From NCBI GenBank assembly GCA_019634955.1, contig JAHCAK010000008.1, positions 1 through 64,000 of the forward strand: a stretch of DNA of 64,000 bases, given 5' to 3'. The stretch comes from Burkholderiales bacterium (lineage in GTDB: Bacteria; Pseudomonadota; Gammaproteobacteria; Burkholderiales; Usitatibacteraceae). Each line of letters opens with the position of its first letter. The first letter of the stretch is position 1. Below are positions 1 through 9,321 of the stretch, piece after piece. The notes beneath the pieces are model-generated. The model searched no databases. It was given only the letters and a program-made list of their open reading frames with translations, and had not been told where the DNA came from. The translations under genes were made by a program, and so were the position numbers.

Positions 1-2
1 GC

Positions 3-236
3 GGCGAGGCGCTCGAGAAGCGCGTGGGCGAACTCGAGCGCGCCCACGGCGAGGCGGTCCGCTCCCGCGACGAGGCGCTCGCCTGGGCCGGCCAGCTCGA
101 AAGCCGCCTCGCGCACGCGGAGCGGCAGGTGTCGGAGCAGTCGCGCGGGATCGCCGAGCGCGACGCCGAGATCGCCCGCCGCGGGGGGCTGCGCTGGTGG
201 GTGAAGCTCCCGTTCGCCCGCCTCTTCGGGCGATAA
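3..236 (+). CDS. C-terminal end of a coiled-coil protein (5' truncated by window)
   Basis: The reading frame is open from the first bases of the window, so the true start lies upstream. The visible 77 residues are rich in Glu, Arg and Ala in heptad-like spacing (for example LERAHGEAVRSRDEAL), which indicates a long coiled coil. The tail is short, basic and aromatic (WWVKLPFARLFGR). Tails like this occur at the end of surface-polysaccharide methyltransferases and glycosyltransferases that carry a coiled coil, but no catalytic domain is visible here, so no function is assigned. It stops 7 bases before dapC. Confidence 0.6.
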   Translation, partial: GEALEKRVGELERAHGEAVRSRDEALAWAGQLESRLAHAERQVSEQSRGIAERDAEIARRGGLRWWVKLPFARLFGR

Positions 237-243
237 TCGCGGG

Positions 244-1461
244 ATGAACCCGCGCCTGGGGCTGCTCAAGCCCTATCCCTTCGAGAAGCTGCGCGCCCTG
301 CTGGCCGGCGTCACGCCGCCCGCCGGGCTCGCGCCCGTCAATCTGCACATCGGCGAGCCGCAGCATCCCACGCCCGCCTTCCTCAAGGAGGCGCTGGCCG
401 CGAATCTCGGCGGCCTGGCGCGGTACCCGCTCACCAAGGGCCTGCCGGAACTGCGCGGGGCCATCGCCGCGTGGCTCGCGCGCCGGCACGGCATTCCCGC
501 GCCCGACGCGGAGACGCAGGTGCTGCCCGTGCAGGGCAGCCGCGAGGCGCTCTTCGCCATCGCCCAGGTGCTGCTCGACCCCGCCGAGCACGACGCGCTC
601 GTCGTGTGCCCCAACCCGTTCTACCAGATCTACGAGGGGGCGGCCCTGCTGGGCGGCGCGCGGCCGTACTTCGTGAACGCCACGCGCGCGAGCGGCTTCG
701 CGCCGGACTGGTCGCACGTCCCGGAGCACGTGTGGAAGCGCACCCGCCTGGTGTTCACCTGCTCGCCCGGCAATCCCACCGGCCGCGTGATGGCGATGGA
801 CGAGTGGGAGCGCCTCTTCGCGCTCTCCGACCGCCACGGGTTCACGATCGTCGCCGACGAGTGCTACGGCGAGATCTACTTCGACGAGGCCGCGCCGCCG
901 CCGGGCGCCATGGCCGCGGCGCACCGGCTGGGGCGCGAGGGCTTCCCGCGCCTCGTCGCGATGGGCTCGCTCTCCAAGCGATCCAACGCCCCGGGGCTGC
1001 GCTCCGGCTTCGCGGCGGGCGACGCGGAGGTGCTCGCGAAGTTCCAGCTCTACCGCACCTACCACGGCTCGGCCATGTCCAACGCCGTGCAGCTCGCCTC
1101 GGCCGCCGCCTGGCAGGACGAGGCGCACGTGGCGGAGAACCGCCGCCTCTACCGCGAGAAGTTCGCCGCGTTCCACGACCTCGTGCACCCGGCGCTGCCG
1201 CTCGCGCGCCCCGAGGCCGCCTTCTACTACTGGGCGGACGCGGGCGGCGACGACGAGGCCTTCACGCGCGACCTCTACGCCGCGGCGAACGTGACCGTGC
1301 TGCCGGGCAGCTACCTCTCGCGCGAGGCGCACGGCACCAACCCCGGCCGCGGCTTCGTGCGCATCGCCCTCGTGTCCACCGTCGCCGAGGCGGCCGAGGC
1401 CGGGCGGCGCATCGCCGAATTCGCCCGCGCGCGCGCGCGCGCCGCGGTCCCCCACACCTGA
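244..1461 (+). CDS. dapC: Succinyldiaminopimelate transaminase DapC
   Basis: This is a 405-residue fold-type I PLP aminotransferase. It would convert N-succinyl-2-amino-6-ketopimelate with glutamate to N-succinyl-LL-2,6-diaminopimelate in the lysine and meso-DAP pathway. The PLP-binding lysine is Lys245 in SLSKRSN, preceded by the substrate and PLP motifs SPGNPTGR and DECYGEIYF. Length and motifs match the proteobacterial DapC branch rather than ArgD. The gene lies 17 bases upstream of dapD, the preceding step of the same pathway, which supports DapC over a generic aminotransferase. The ATG follows a purine-rich stretch (cgcggg). Confidence 0.93.
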   Translation: MNPRLGLLKPYPFEKLRALLAGVTPPAGLAPVNLHIGEPQHPTPAFLKEALAANLGGLARYPLTKGLPELRGAIAAWLARRHGIPAPDAETQVLPVQGSREALFAIAQVLLDPAEHDALVVCPNPFYQIYEGAALLGGARPYFVNATRASGFAPDWSHVPEHVWKRTRLVFTCSPGNPTGRVMAMDEWERLFALSDRHGFTIVADECYGEIYFDEAAPPPGAMAAAHRLGREGFPRLVAMGSLSKRSNAPGLRSGFAAGDAEVLAKFQLYRTYHGSAMSNAVQLASAAAWQDEAHVAENRRLYREKFAAFHDLVHPALPLARPEAAFYYWADAGGDDEAFTRDLYAAANVTVLPGSYLSREAHGTNPGRGFVRIALVSTVAEAAEAGRRIAEFARARARAAVPHT

Positions 1462-1478
1462 CAACGACGCGGACGACC

Positions 1479-2297
1479 ATGGAAAAACTGCAACCGACCA
1501 TCGAACTCGCCTTCGAGAGCCGGGCGAGCATCACCCCCGCCAACGCCCCGGACGTCGTCGCGGCGGTCCGCGAGGTGCTGGCGCTGCTCGACGCCGGGAA
1601 GCTGCGAGTGGCCGAGAAGAGGGACGGCGAGTGGGTCACGCACCAGTGGGTCAAGAAGGCGGTGCTGCTCTCCTTCCGCCTGCGCGACAACGAGATCATG
1701 CAGGGCGGCTACACCCACTACTTCGACAAGGTCGACTCCAAGTTCGCCAACTTCTCGCACGCCGACTTCGCCGCGGGCGGCTACCGCGTGGTGCCGCCCG
1801 CGGCGGCCCGCCATGGCGCCTACATCGCGAGGAACGTGGTGCTCATGCCCTCCTACGTGAACGTCGGCGCCTACGTCGACGAGGGCACGATGGTGGACAC
1901 CTGGGCCACCGTCGGCTCGTGCGCGCAGATCGGCCGCAACGTGCACCTGTCGGGCGGCGTCGGCATCGGCGGCGTGCTGGAGCCCCTGCAGGCGAACCCC
2001 ACCATCATCGAGGACAACTGCTTCATCGGCGCCCGCAGCGAGGTGGTCGAGGGCGTGATCGTGGGCGAGGGCTCCGTGATCTCGATGGGCGTCTACATCG
2101 GGCAGTCGACCAAGATCTACGACCGCGCCACGGGCGAGGTGAGCTACGGCCGCATCCCGCCCGGCTCGGTGGTCGTCCCCGGCAACTTGCCCGGCCATGA
2201 CGGCCGGTATAGTCTCTACTGCGCCGTCATCATCAAGCAGGTCGACGCGAAGACGCGCGCGAAGACGGGCATAAACGAGTTGCTGAGGGGCGACTGA
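1479..2297 (+). CDS. dapD: Tetrahydrodipicolinate N-succinyltransferase DapD
   Basis: This 272-residue protein would transfer succinyl from succinyl-CoA to tetrahydrodipicolinate, committing it to the succinylase branch of lysine/DAP synthesis. The N-terminal helical domain (about residues 1-100) is followed by left-handed beta-helix hexapeptide repeats (for example [20 protein letters not shown] and [13 protein letters not shown]). The length equals the usual 270-275 residues. The ATG at 1479 was chosen because the peptide [13 protein letters not shown] aligns with known DapD N-termini. A longer in-frame extension upstream overlaps dapC and is a shadow. Confidence 0.96.
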   Translation: MEKLQPTIELAFESRASITPANAPDVVAAVREVLALLDAGKLRVAEKRDGEWVTHQWVKKAVLLSFRLRDNEIMQGGYTHYFDKVDSKFANFSHADFAAGGYRVVPPAAARHGAYIARNVVLMPSYVNVGAYVDEGTMVDTWATVGSCAQIGRNVHLSGGVGIGGVLEPLQANPTIIEDNCFIGARSEVVEGVIVGEGSVISMGVYIGQSTKIYDRATGEVSYGRIPPGSVVVPGNLPGHDGRYSLYCAVIIKQVDAKTRAKTGINELLRGD

Positions 2298-2362
2298 AGT
2301 CGCCACGGAGTTGCCGAGGGGCGACCGGCCCCGCCCCCCGTCAAGGACCCCCGGAGGACCCC

Positions 2363-3535
2363 ATGTTCATCGAGAAGCTGCTGCAGCTGATGGCGGAGAA
2401 GAAGGCCTCGGACATCTTCCTGTCCTCGGGCTCCCCGATCATGATCAAGATCCAGGGCGTGATGATGCCGGTGAACCCGACCGTCATGGACGCGGAGCAG
2501 ACGAAGAAGATCATCTACGAGATGCTCACGCCCGCGCAGATCGCCACCTTCGAGAAGGACCTGGAGCTGAACCTCTCGAAGCCCATGCCCGGCATCGGCA
2601 ACTTCCGCGTGAACGTGTTCTGGCAGAAGGGCTCCATCGCCTCGGTGATCCGGTTCATCACCGCCGAGATCCCGAAGCTCGAGGACCTGAACCTGCCCCC
2701 GGTGCTGCTGCAGCTGGTGATGGAGAAGCGCGGGCTCGTCCTCGTCGTGGGCGCCACGGGCTCCGGCAAGTCGACCACGCTCGCCTCGATGCTCGACTTC
2801 CGGAACCAGATGGTGGCCAACCACATCCTCACCATCGAGGACCCGATCGAGTACGTCTTCACCCCGAAGAAGTGCGTCTTCAACCAGCGCGAGGTCGGCA
2901 ACGACACGCACGCCTTCCACGACGCGCTCCGAAACGCCATGCGCCAGGCGCCGGATTGCATCCTCATCGGCGAGATCCGCGACCAGGAGACGATGCGCAT
3001 GGCGCTCACCTACGCGCTCTCGGGCCACCTCTGCCTGGCGACGCTGCACGCCAACAACTCCTACCAGGCGATGAACCGCGTGATCAGCTTCTTCCCGCTC
3101 GAGGTGCGGCCGATGCTGCTGCAGGATCTCTCGGTTTCGCTCAAGGCGATCGTCTCGCAGCGCCTGGTGAAGACGGTCGAGGGCAAGCGCACGCCGGCGG
3201 TGGAGGTGCTCCTCAACACCCGCAACGTGCAGGAGGCCATCGAGAAGGGCGAGGTGGGCGAGGTGAAGGAGATGATGGAGAAGAGCATGTCGCCCGGCTC
3301 GCAGACCTTCGAGCAGGACCTCTTCCGGCTGGTGCGCCAGGGCAAGGTCTCGACCGACGAGGCGCTGGCCAACGCGGACTCCGCCACGAACCTCGGGCTG
3401 CTGCTGGGCAACTCCGGGATCATGCCCGCCATGGCCGAGCGGGTGAAGAACCCGGTTCCCGGCAAGATGCCCGGCGGGCCGTCGTTCGACGAGTTCAAGA
3501 TCTCGGAGGAATCCTCCGAGCCGCGCTTCGGCTGA
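2363..3535 (+). CDS. pilU: Type IV pilus retraction ATPase PilU (PilT paralogue)
   Basis: This 390-residue PilT/PilU-family secretion ATPase powers or assists depolymerisation of type IV pili at the cytoplasmic face of the inner membrane. Walker A is GATGSGKST at residues 130-138 and the Walker B-like LIGEIRD is near residues 201-207. The N-terminus (FIEKLLQLMAEKKASDIFLS) and the greater length resemble PilU more than PilT (about 345 residues). No pilT lies beside it in the window. It sits between dapD and dapE, an order common in Betaproteobacteria. A good ribosome site (ccggagga) precedes the ATG. Confidence 0.9.
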   Translation: MFIEKLLQLMAEKKASDIFLSSGSPIMIKIQGVMMPVNPTVMDAEQTKKIIYEMLTPAQIATFEKDLELNLSKPMPGIGNFRVNVFWQKGSIASVIRFITAEIPKLEDLNLPPVLLQLVMEKRGLVLVVGATGSGKSTTLASMLDFRNQMVANHILTIEDPIEYVFTPKKCVFNQREVGNDTHAFHDALRNAMRQAPDCILIGEIRDQETMRMALTYALSGHLCLATLHANNSYQAMNRVISFFPLEVRPMLLQDLSVSLKAIVSQRLVKTVEGKRTPAVEVLLNTRNVQEAIEKGEVGEVKEMMEKSMSPGSQTFEQDLFRLVRQGKVSTDEALANADSATNLGLLLGNSGIMPAMAERVKNPVPGKMPGGPSFDEFKISEESSEPRFG

Positions 3536-3549
3536 GCGCACGGCTCCGC

Positions 3550-4089
3550 GTGAAGAGCCTCGAGGAGAACCTCACTCAGTACGCGGCGTACCACCGCGAC
3601 CGCCGCAACATCGCCACCCACTTCGCGGGCATCCCCCTCATCGTCTTCTCGGTGGTGCTGGCGCTCGCGACCTTCTCCCACACGGTGGCCGGCGTGCAGG
3701 TCACGCCCGCCGCCATCGCCGCCGTCGCCGCCTGCGCGTACTACTTCCGCCTGGACGCGGCCTTCGGGCTGGCGATGGCGGCGACCTTCTTCGCGATGTG
3801 CGCCGGCGCGAGCGAGATCACCGCGCGCCTGCCCGTGGCGGGGGTCCTCGCGCTCGCCGCCTCCCTCTTCGCCGGCGGCTGGGCGCTGCAGTTCTGGGGC
3901 CACCGCTTCGAGGGCATGAAGCCCGCCTTCTACGACGATGCGCGGCAGCTCCTCATCGGCCCGCTCTTCGTGTGCGCCGAGGTCTTCTTCCTCTTCGGGG
4001 CGAAGCCCGCCCTGAGGCGCTACATCGAGGCGCGCGTGGGGCCGGTCGTGGCCCGTCGCGCGCCCTCGCCCGCGACGCAGTCCCGCTGA
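3550..4089 (+). CDS. DUF962 / Mpo1-like membrane protein
   Basis: This is a 179-residue integral membrane protein of the DUF962 family, the family of the yeast endoplasmic-reticulum dioxygenase Mpo1. It starts with the family signature [18 protein letters not shown] followed by TxxHFxGIPLI, then four to five hydrophobic segments and a conserved [11 protein letters not shown] stretch. The His residues in HRDxxN and GHxxEG are the likely metal ligands known in Mpo1. A GTG start was chosen 14 bases after the pilU stop because it begins exactly at the family N-terminus. The substrate in bacteria is unknown. Confidence 0.8.
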   Translation: MKSLEENLTQYAAYHRDRRNIATHFAGIPLIVFSVVLALATFSHTVAGVQVTPAAIAAVAACAYYFRLDAAFGLAMAATFFAMCAGASEITARLPVAGVLALAASLFAGGWALQFWGHRFEGMKPAFYDDARQLLIGPLFVCAEVFFLFGAKPALRRYIEARVGPVVARRAPSPATQSR

Positions 4090-4090
4090 C

Positions 4091-5227
4091 ATGAAGAACG
4101 AAACCCTCGAACTCGCCAAGGCCCTCCTCGCCCGCCCCTCCGTCTCGCCCGAGGACGGCGGCTGCCAGCAGCTGATCGTCGACCGGCTGGTCCCGCTCGG
4201 CTTCCGCGCCGAGACGATCGCGGGCGGCGGCGTGACCAACCTGTGGATCCGCCGCGGCACCGCGAGGCCGCTCGTGGCGCTCGCCGGCCACACCGACGTC
4301 GTGCCGCCCGGCCCCCTCGAGATGTGGCACACCGACCCGTTCGTGCCGACGATCCGGGAAGGCCAGCTGCACGCGCGCGGCGCCGCCGACATGAAGACCT
4401 CCATCGCCGCTTTCGTGGTGGCCTGCGAGCGCATCGTCGCCGCGCACCCCGGCCACCCCGGGTCGCTCGCGCTCCTCGTCACCTCCGACGAGGAGGGGCC
4501 CGCGGTCGACGGCACGGTGCGCGTGGTCGAGGCCCTCAAGGCGCGCGGCGAGACGATCGACTACTGCATCGTCGGCGAGCCCACCTCCGTGGAGCGCTTC
4601 GGCGACACGATCAAGAACGGGCGCCGCGGCTCGCTCTCCGGGCGCCTCGCGGTGAAGGGCATCCAGTGCCACCTCGCCTACCCGCACCGCGGGCGAAACC
4701 CCATCCTGCAGTTCGCCCCGGCGCTGGCGGAGCTCGCGGCCACGAAGTGGGACGAGGGCAACGCGCACTTCCCGCCCACCGCGTGGCAGGTCTCCAACAT
4801 CCACGGCGGCACGGGGGCCACCAACATCATCCCGGGCGAGGTGGTGGTCGACTTCAACTTCCGCTTCTCCACCGAGAGCACCGCGGAGGGCCTCAAGGCG
4901 CGCGTGCACGAGGTGCTGGACCGCCACGGCCTCGAGTACTCGCTCGACTGGGTGCTGGGCGGCAAGCCCTTCCTCACCGCGCGCGGGCGCCTCGTGGAGA
5001 CGCTTTCGCGGGTGGTGGAGAGGGTCTCGGGCGTGAAGCCGGAGATCTCCACGACCGGCGGCACCTCCGACGGGCGCTTCATCATCGACGTCTGCCCGGA
5101 GGTCGTCGAGTTCGGCCCCGTGAACCGCTCCATCCACAAGGTGAACGAGGCCGTCTCGCTCGCCGAGATCGAGCCCCTCGCCGACGTCTACCGCCTCGCC
5201 TGCGAGGAACTCCTCGGCGTGAAGTAG
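4091..5227 (+). CDS. dapE: Succinyl-diaminopimelate desuccinylase DapE
   Basis: This 378-residue M20 metallohydrolase removes succinate from N-succinyl-LL-DAP to give LL-DAP. The di-zinc ligands and catalytic residues are in place: His67 in [10 protein letters not shown], Asp100 in GAADMK, and Glu134/Glu135 in TSDEEGPA, matching the E. coli enzyme positions. The length is typical. It starts one base after the DUF962 stop, so it is probably translated from the same transcript. Together with dapC and dapD it supplies three consecutive steps of the succinylase pathway. Confidence 0.96.
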   Translation: MKNETLELAKALLARPSVSPEDGGCQQLIVDRLVPLGFRAETIAGGGVTNLWIRRGTARPLVALAGHTDVVPPGPLEMWHTDPFVPTIREGQLHARGAADMKTSIAAFVVACERIVAAHPGHPGSLALLVTSDEEGPAVDGTVRVVEALKARGETIDYCIVGEPTSVERFGDTIKNGRRGSLSGRLAVKGIQCHLAYPHRGRNPILQFAPALAELAATKWDEGNAHFPPTAWQVSNIHGGTGATNIIPGEVVVDFNFRFSTESTAEGLKARVHEVLDRHGLEYSLDWVLGGKPFLTARGRLVETLSRVVERVSGVKPEISTTGGTSDGRFIIDVCPEVVEFGPVNRSIHKVNEAVSLAEIEPLADVYRLACEELLGVK

Positions 5228-5232
5228 CGCGC

Positions 5233-6123
5233 GTGGCCCGCACCGTTCCCGCCAAGGGCGTCAGCGTCCGCGCCCTCGTGCTCGACGCGGCCGCGCGGCT
5301 GGAGCGCGCGGGCGTCACCTTCGGGCACGGCACCACCAACGCCGTCGACGAGGCCGCCTGGCTGGTGCTGCACGCCCTGGGCCTGCCCGTGCAGGAGCTG
5401 GGCCCGTACCTCGACCTCGCCGTGGACGGCGCGCGCGCGAAGGAAGCCTCCGCCCTCGTGGCGAGGCGCATCCGCACGAGGAAGCCGGCGGCCTACCTGC
5501 TGAACGAGGCCTGGCTGGGGCCCCACCGGTTCTTCGTGGACGAGCGCGTGATCGTGCCGCGCTCGTTCATCGCGGAATTGCTGCGCCCGCGCCTCGTGCC
5601 GTGGGTGCGGGACCCGGCCGGCGTCCGGCGCGTGCTTGACCTTTGCACGGGCTCCGGGTGCCTCGCGATCCTCGCGGCGCTGGCCTTCCCGAAGGCGCAG
5701 GTGGACGCGGCCGACCTCTCGCCGGATGCGCTGGCGGTCGCGAGGCGCAACGTCGCGGATTACCGGCTGGGCCGGCGCGTGCACCTCTTGCAGTCGGATC
5801 TCTTCGGCGCGCTCGCCGGGCGAACCTACGACGTGATCGTCTCCAACCCCCCGTACGTCACCGCCGCCTCGATGCGCAAGCTCCCCGAGGAGTACCTTCG
5901 CGAGCCGCCGATGGCGCTCGCGAGCGGCCGCGACGGCCTCGCGCACACGCGGGCCATCCTCGCGCAGGCCCGGGCGCACCTGAACCCCGGGGGGTTGCTC
6001 GTGGTCGAGATCGGGCACAACCGCAAGGCGCTGGAGCGCGCCTTCCCGAAGCTCGCCTTCCGGTGGCCGGCGGTGGCGGCGGGGGAGGGGTTCGTCTTCG
6101 TCCTGCGCCGCGAGGATCTCTGA
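5233..6123 (+). CDS. prmB: Ribosomal protein L3 N5-glutamine methyltransferase PrmB
   Basis: This 296-residue SAM-dependent methyltransferase of the HemK/PrmB family would methylate the glutamine side chain of ribosomal protein L3. The SAM-binding motif is LDLCTGSGCLA, and the catalytic glutamine-binding motif SNPPY is at about residues 204-208. PRSFIAELL fits PrmB better than PrmC. A GTG start 5 bases after the dapE stop gives the usual N-terminal helical domain; the longer open frame upstream is a shadow of dapE. It is the last gene of the run before the repeat-bearing intergenic region. Confidence 0.9.
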   Translation: MARTVPAKGVSVRALVLDAAARLERAGVTFGHGTTNAVDEAAWLVLHALGLPVQELGPYLDLAVDGARAKEASALVARRIRTRKPAAYLLNEAWLGPHRFFVDERVIVPRSFIAELLRPRLVPWVRDPAGVRRVLDLCTGSGCLAILAALAFPKAQVDAADLSPDALAVARRNVADYRLGRRVHLLQSDLFGALAGRTYDVIVSNPPYVTAASMRKLPEEYLREPPMALASGRDGLAHTRAILAQARAHLNPGGLLVVEIGHNRKALERAFPKLAFRWPAVAAGEGFVFVLRREDL

Positions 6124-6155
6124 TCGGGCGAGCGGCGCGGGTGGTGGCGGGGGCT

Positions 6156-6283
6156 TCATCACGGAGGGCACGGAGACCACGGAGGAAGCGTTGATCCTGC
6201 ACGCGAGTTTCGTCGAGGCAGGAAATCCGGGCAATCAGTGCTTTCCTCCGTGGTCTCCGTGTTCCCCGTGCCCTCCGTGATGA
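6156..6283. repeat. Empty cassette bounded by inverted ACGGAG repeats
   Basis: Bases 6156-6187 carry repeated CACGGAG units (TCATCACGGAGGGCACGG then AGACCACGGAGGAA). Bases 6242-6283 carry the reverse complement with the same outer sequence TCATCACGGAGGGCACGG and one extra ~10-base unit. The arms can pair into a hairpin around a 54-base unique core. The same motif family flanks the GxxExxY gene at 8089-8600. Because it lies between convergent prmB and fadD, it may also act as a bidirectional terminator. Confidence 0.8.
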
Positions 6284-6311
6284 GTCGCCTCGCCCCTTCC
6301 CTCCCCTTCGC

Positions 6312-8003
6312 CTATCCCTCGCGCTCGCGCAGGGCGCGCCGCAGCACCTTGCCCACCGGCGTCTTCGGCAGCGACTCGACGAAGGCGATCTCGCGCGGCC
6401 GCTTGTAGCCGGTGAGCCGCTCGCGCAGGAACGCCGCGAGCGCCTCCCCGGAGAGCGCCGGATCGCGGCGCACGACGAAGAGCTTCACCGCCTCGCCCGT
6501 CCTCGTGTCCGCCACGCCGATGGCGGCCGCCTCGCTCACGCCGGGGTGCTGCGTGGCCACCGCCTCGATCTCCGTGGGATACACGTTGAAGCCCGAGACG
6601 ATGATCATGTCCTTGCTGCGGTCGACGATGCGCAGCTCCCCCCTCGCGTCCATCACGCCGATGTCCCCGGTGCGCAGCCAGCCGTCCGGGGTGAAGGCGT
6701 GCGCCGTCTCGCCGGCCCGCCCCCAGTAGCCCGCCATGAGCTGCGGGCCGCGCACGACCACCTCGCCCGGCTCGCCCGCGGGAAGGGCCCTGCCGAGGAG
6801 GTCGCGCACCTCGATCTCGCAGCCCGGGAAGGGCAGGCCCACCGAACCGTTCCACGCCGCCACGTCGACGCGGTTGCAGGTGACGCCGGCCGTGGCCTCG
6901 GTGAGCCCCCAGCCCTCGACGATGGGGCAGCCGGTGCGCGCGAGCCAGCGCTCCGCGACGCTCTTCTGCACCGCCATCCCGCCGCTGTTGGCCACGCGCA
7001 GGCCCGAGAAGTCGATCGCGCCGAAATCGGGGCGCTCGAGCAGCGCGTTGTAGAGCGTGTTCACGGCGGGAAAGAGGTGCGGCGGCGTGCGGCGCAGGTC
7101 GCGCACCAGCGCGTCGAGGTCCCGCGGGTTGGGGACCAGCAGGCTCCTCGCCCCGATGCGAAGCCCCAGCAGCAGGCAGGCCACGAGCGCGTAGATGTGG
7201 TAGAGCGGCAGCGCGCACACGACGACGGGGTTGGCCAGCGGCGGGCCCTTGGCGAACGCCGGCGCGAGCCACGCCTCGGAGGCGAGCACCGCGTGCACCA
7301 CGCTCGCGTGCGTGAGCATCGCCCCTTTCGAGACGCCCGTCGTGCCCCCGGTGTACTGCAGGAGCGCGACGTCGCCCGCGGCGATGGCGGGCGGCGAGAA
7401 GGGAAGCCGCGCCCCCTCGGCGAGCGCCGCGTCGAAGCGCAGGGCGCCGGCGATCGACCACGGCTTCACCGCCTTCCTCACGTGCCGAAGGACGAAGTTC
7501 GCCACCGGCCCCTTCACCGGCCCCAGCCAGTCGCCCACGGCGGTGACGAGGACGCGCATCGGCGGCAGGTTCGCCATCGACTTCGCGAGCGTGGCCGCGA
7601 AGTTCTCCAGCACCACGATCGCGGAGACCTTCGCGTCGTAGAGCTGGGAGGCGAGCTCCGGCGCCGTGAAGAGCGGGTTCACGTTCACGAGCGTGGCGCC
7701 GGACCGGAGGATCCCGAACACCGCGGCCGCGTACTGCGGCACGTTGGGCATCATCACCGCCACGCGCGCCCCCGGCCCGATGCCCTGCGCGGCGAGCCAT
7801 GCGGCGAACTGCCGCCCGGCCGCGTCGACCCCCGCGTAGGAATAGCGCCGGCCGAGGAACACCGCCTGGTCGAGCGCCCCGTAGCGTGCCGCCGCCTCGT
7901 CGACCAAGTGCACCAGCGTGGGCGTGGCGGAAAGGTCGATCTCCGCCGGCACGCCCGGCGGGTAGTGCGCGAGCCAGGGGCGGGAGGCGGGAGCGGGGAT
8001 CAT
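6312..8003 (-). CDS. fadD: Long-chain acyl-CoA synthetase, FadD type
   Basis: This 563-residue member of the adenylate-forming superfamily activates fatty acids with ATP and CoA for beta-oxidation or lipid synthesis. The AMP/ATP-binding P-loop is YTGGTTGVSKG at residues 217-227. Further motifs are EGWGLTE, the hinge region GWLRTGDIG, and the C-terminal lysine motif PKTPVGKVLRR. Length and the N-terminus (SRPWLAHYPPGVPAEID) match proteobacterial FadD. It stands alone on the - strand, bracketed by the ACGGAG repeat cassettes. Confidence 0.9.
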   Translation of the reverse strand: MIPAPASRPWLAHYPPGVPAEIDLSATPTLVHLVDEAAARYGALDQAVFLGRRYSYAGVDAAGRQFAAWLAAQGIGPGARVAVMMPNVPQYAAAVFGILRSGATLVNVNPLFTAPELASQLYDAKVSAIVVLENFAATLAKSMANLPPMRVLVTAVGDWLGPVKGPVANFVLRHVRKAVKPWSIAGALRFDAALAEGARLPFSPPAIAAGDVALLQYTGGTTGVSKGAMLTHASVVHAVLASEAWLAPAFAKGPPLANPVVVCALPLYHIYALVACLLLGLRIGARSLLVPNPRDLDALVRDLRRTPPHLFPAVNTLYNALLERPDFGAIDFSGLRVANSGGMAVQKSVAERWLARTGCPIVEGWGLTEATAGVTCNRVDVAAWNGSVGLPFPGCEIEVRDLLGRALPAGEPGEVVVRGPQLMAGYWGRAGETAHAFTPDGWLRTGDIGVMDARGELRIVDRSKDMIIVSGFNVYPTEIEAVATQHPGVSEAAAIGVADTRTGEAVKLFVVRRDPALSGEALAAFLRERLTGYKRPREIAFVESLPKTPVGKVLRRALREREG

Positions 8004-8082
8004 GAACGAGACCTGTCAGCCGAAACGCGAGTGAAGCGTTGATCGTGAAGGCGGATGCCGCATCGTGCCCGAGATGCGGGGG

Positions 8083-8550
8083 ATGTCAACACGGAGCGCA
8101 CGCAGAACACGGAGGGCACGGAGGAGAGCAACGCATCCAACGCCGCGAGCGTCGCCGGCCCGGAAGGGGCTCGTCGAGCCGGAACTGACCCGCCACGTCA
8201 TCGCCTGCGCCTTGAGGGTCCATAGCGCACTCGGGCCGGGCCTTCTGGAAAGCGCCTACGAGACGTGCCTGTGCCGCGAACTCGCCCTTGCAGGCCTGTC
8301 GTTCCGGAGGCAGGTGCCCCTCACGGTGGAATTCGGCGGCGTCCGCCTTGGCTGCGCCTATCGCATGGACCTCGTGATCGAGGATGCGCTGGTGGTCGAG
8401 CTGAAATGCGTCGATTCGATCCTCCCGGTCCACCACGCCCAGCTCCTCTCCTATCTGCGCCTGTCACGAATGCGCTTCGGCCTGCTCGTCAATTTCAACG
8501 TGGCCCGCCTGAGAAACGGCGTGAAGCGCGCTGTCCTTGACCCGCCCTGA
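8083..8550 (+). CDS. GxxExxY family protein (PD-(D/E)XK nuclease-like)
   Basis: The core (from LTRHVIACALRVHSALGPG) contains the name-giving motif GPGLLESAYE, then YRMDLVIEDALVVELK, which is the D...ExK pattern of the PD-(D/E)XK nuclease fold. The HHAQLLSYLRLSRMRFGLLVNFN ending is typical of the family. Biochemical function is not established for this family. The start is uncertain: GTG 8065, ATG 8074 and ATG 8083 are all in frame, but residues before the core translate the ACGGAG repeat and are probably not conserved. It is flanked by inverted ACGGAG repeats, which suggests it belongs to, or helps spread, that repeat family. Confidence 0.78.
   Translation: MSTRSARRTRRARRRATHPTPRASPARKGLVEPELTRHVIACALRVHSALGPGLLESAYETCLCRELALAGLSFRRQVPLTVEFGGVRLGCAYRMDLVIEDALVVELKCVDSILPVHHAQLLSYLRLSRMRFGLLVNFNVARLRNGVKRAVLDPP
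8089..8126 (+). repeat. ACGGAG repeat, left flank of the GxxExxY gene
   Basis: The stretch reads as four degenerate ACGGAG/ACGCAG units, ending in GGGCACGGAGGAG as in the repeat at 6156. With the inverted copy at 8574 it brackets the GxxExxY gene. The repeat lies inside the predicted 5' part of that reading frame. Confidence 0.75.
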
Positions 8551-8573
8551 CCGCGCCTCGATCTCCTTGCCAC

Positions 8574-8600
8574 CTCCATCCCCGTGCCCTCCGTGATTCC
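8574..8600 (-). repeat. ACGGAG repeat, right flank of the GxxExxY gene (inverted)
   Basis: Read on the - strand this is ATCACGGAGGGCACGGGGATGG, matching the outer part of the copies at 6156 and 6242. It begins about 24 bases after the GxxExxY stop codon and about 80 bases before pdxH. Confidence 0.75.
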
Positions 8601-8681
8601 CCCCTCTCGCATGGTTTCGCCGCTTTTCCGCGATAATAGTGTCACCGGGGAAAAGGGGACCATCCCCCCTTCCGGCCCGCC

Positions 8682-9317
8682 ATGAACATCGCCGACATCC
8701 GCAAGGACTACGCCCTCCGGCGCCTCGACGAATCCGACGTCGACGCCGATCCCTTCAAGCAGTTCCACGCCTGGCTGCGCGAGGCGATCGAGGCCCAGGT
8801 GCCCGAGCCCACGGCCATGACGCTCGCGACCGCGGGCGCCTCCGGCCGGCCCGCGGCGCGCATCATGCTCCTCAAGGCGCTCGACGACCGCGGCTTCGTC
8901 TTCTACACGAACTACGCGAGCCGCAAGGGCGCGGAGCTCGAGGCCCGGCCCGCCGCCGCGCTCACCTTCTTCTGGAAGGAGCTGGAGCGCCAGGTGCGCA
9001 TCGAGGGCGCGATCGAGAAGGTTTCCGCCGCCGAGAGCGACGAGTACTTCGCCAGCCGCCCGCTGGGCTCGCGAATCGGCGCGTGGGCGAGCACGCAGAG
9101 CGCGACCATCGAGAGCCGCCAGTGGCTGGAGGCGCGCGTGAAGGCGGCCGAGGCGCAGCACGGCGAGAGCCCGCCGCGCCCGCCGCACTGGGGCGGCTAT
9201 CGCGTCATCCCGGACTGGCTGGAGTTCTGGCAGGGCCGGCAGAGCCGGCTGCACGACCGCATCGCGTACACGCGCGGCGCGGGCGGCGGCTGGCAGGTCA
9301 CGCGCCTTTCGCCGTAG
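8682..9317 (+). CDS. pdxH: Pyridoxamine 5'-phosphate oxidase PdxH
   Basis: This 211-residue FMN flavoprotein oxidises pyridoxine- and pyridoxamine-5'-phosphate to PLP. Family hallmarks are [24 protein letters not shown] (FMN contacts), RQVRIEG, the [11 protein letters not shown] segment and the C-terminal WGGYRVIP...[12 protein letters not shown]...W motif. The length matches the usual 210-220 residues. A -10-like GATAAT at 8632 precedes it by about 45 bases. The chaC-like gene follows after only 4 bases, suggesting cotranscription. Confidence 0.96.
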   Translation: MNIADIRKDYALRRLDESDVDADPFKQFHAWLREAIEAQVPEPTAMTLATAGASGRPAARIMLLKALDDRGFVFYTNYASRKGAELEARPAAALTFFWKELERQVRIEGAIEKVSAAESDEYFASRPLGSRIGAWASTQSATIESRQWLEARVKAAEAQHGESPPRPPHWGGYRVIPDWLEFWQGRQSRLHDRIAYTRGAGGGWQVTRLSP

Positions 9318-9321
9318 CGCG

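Noticed and set aside
2216-3541. A 441-residue - strand open frame opposite pilU
   Set aside because: It is antisense to PilU, has no conserved motif and is His/Leu/Asp-skewed.
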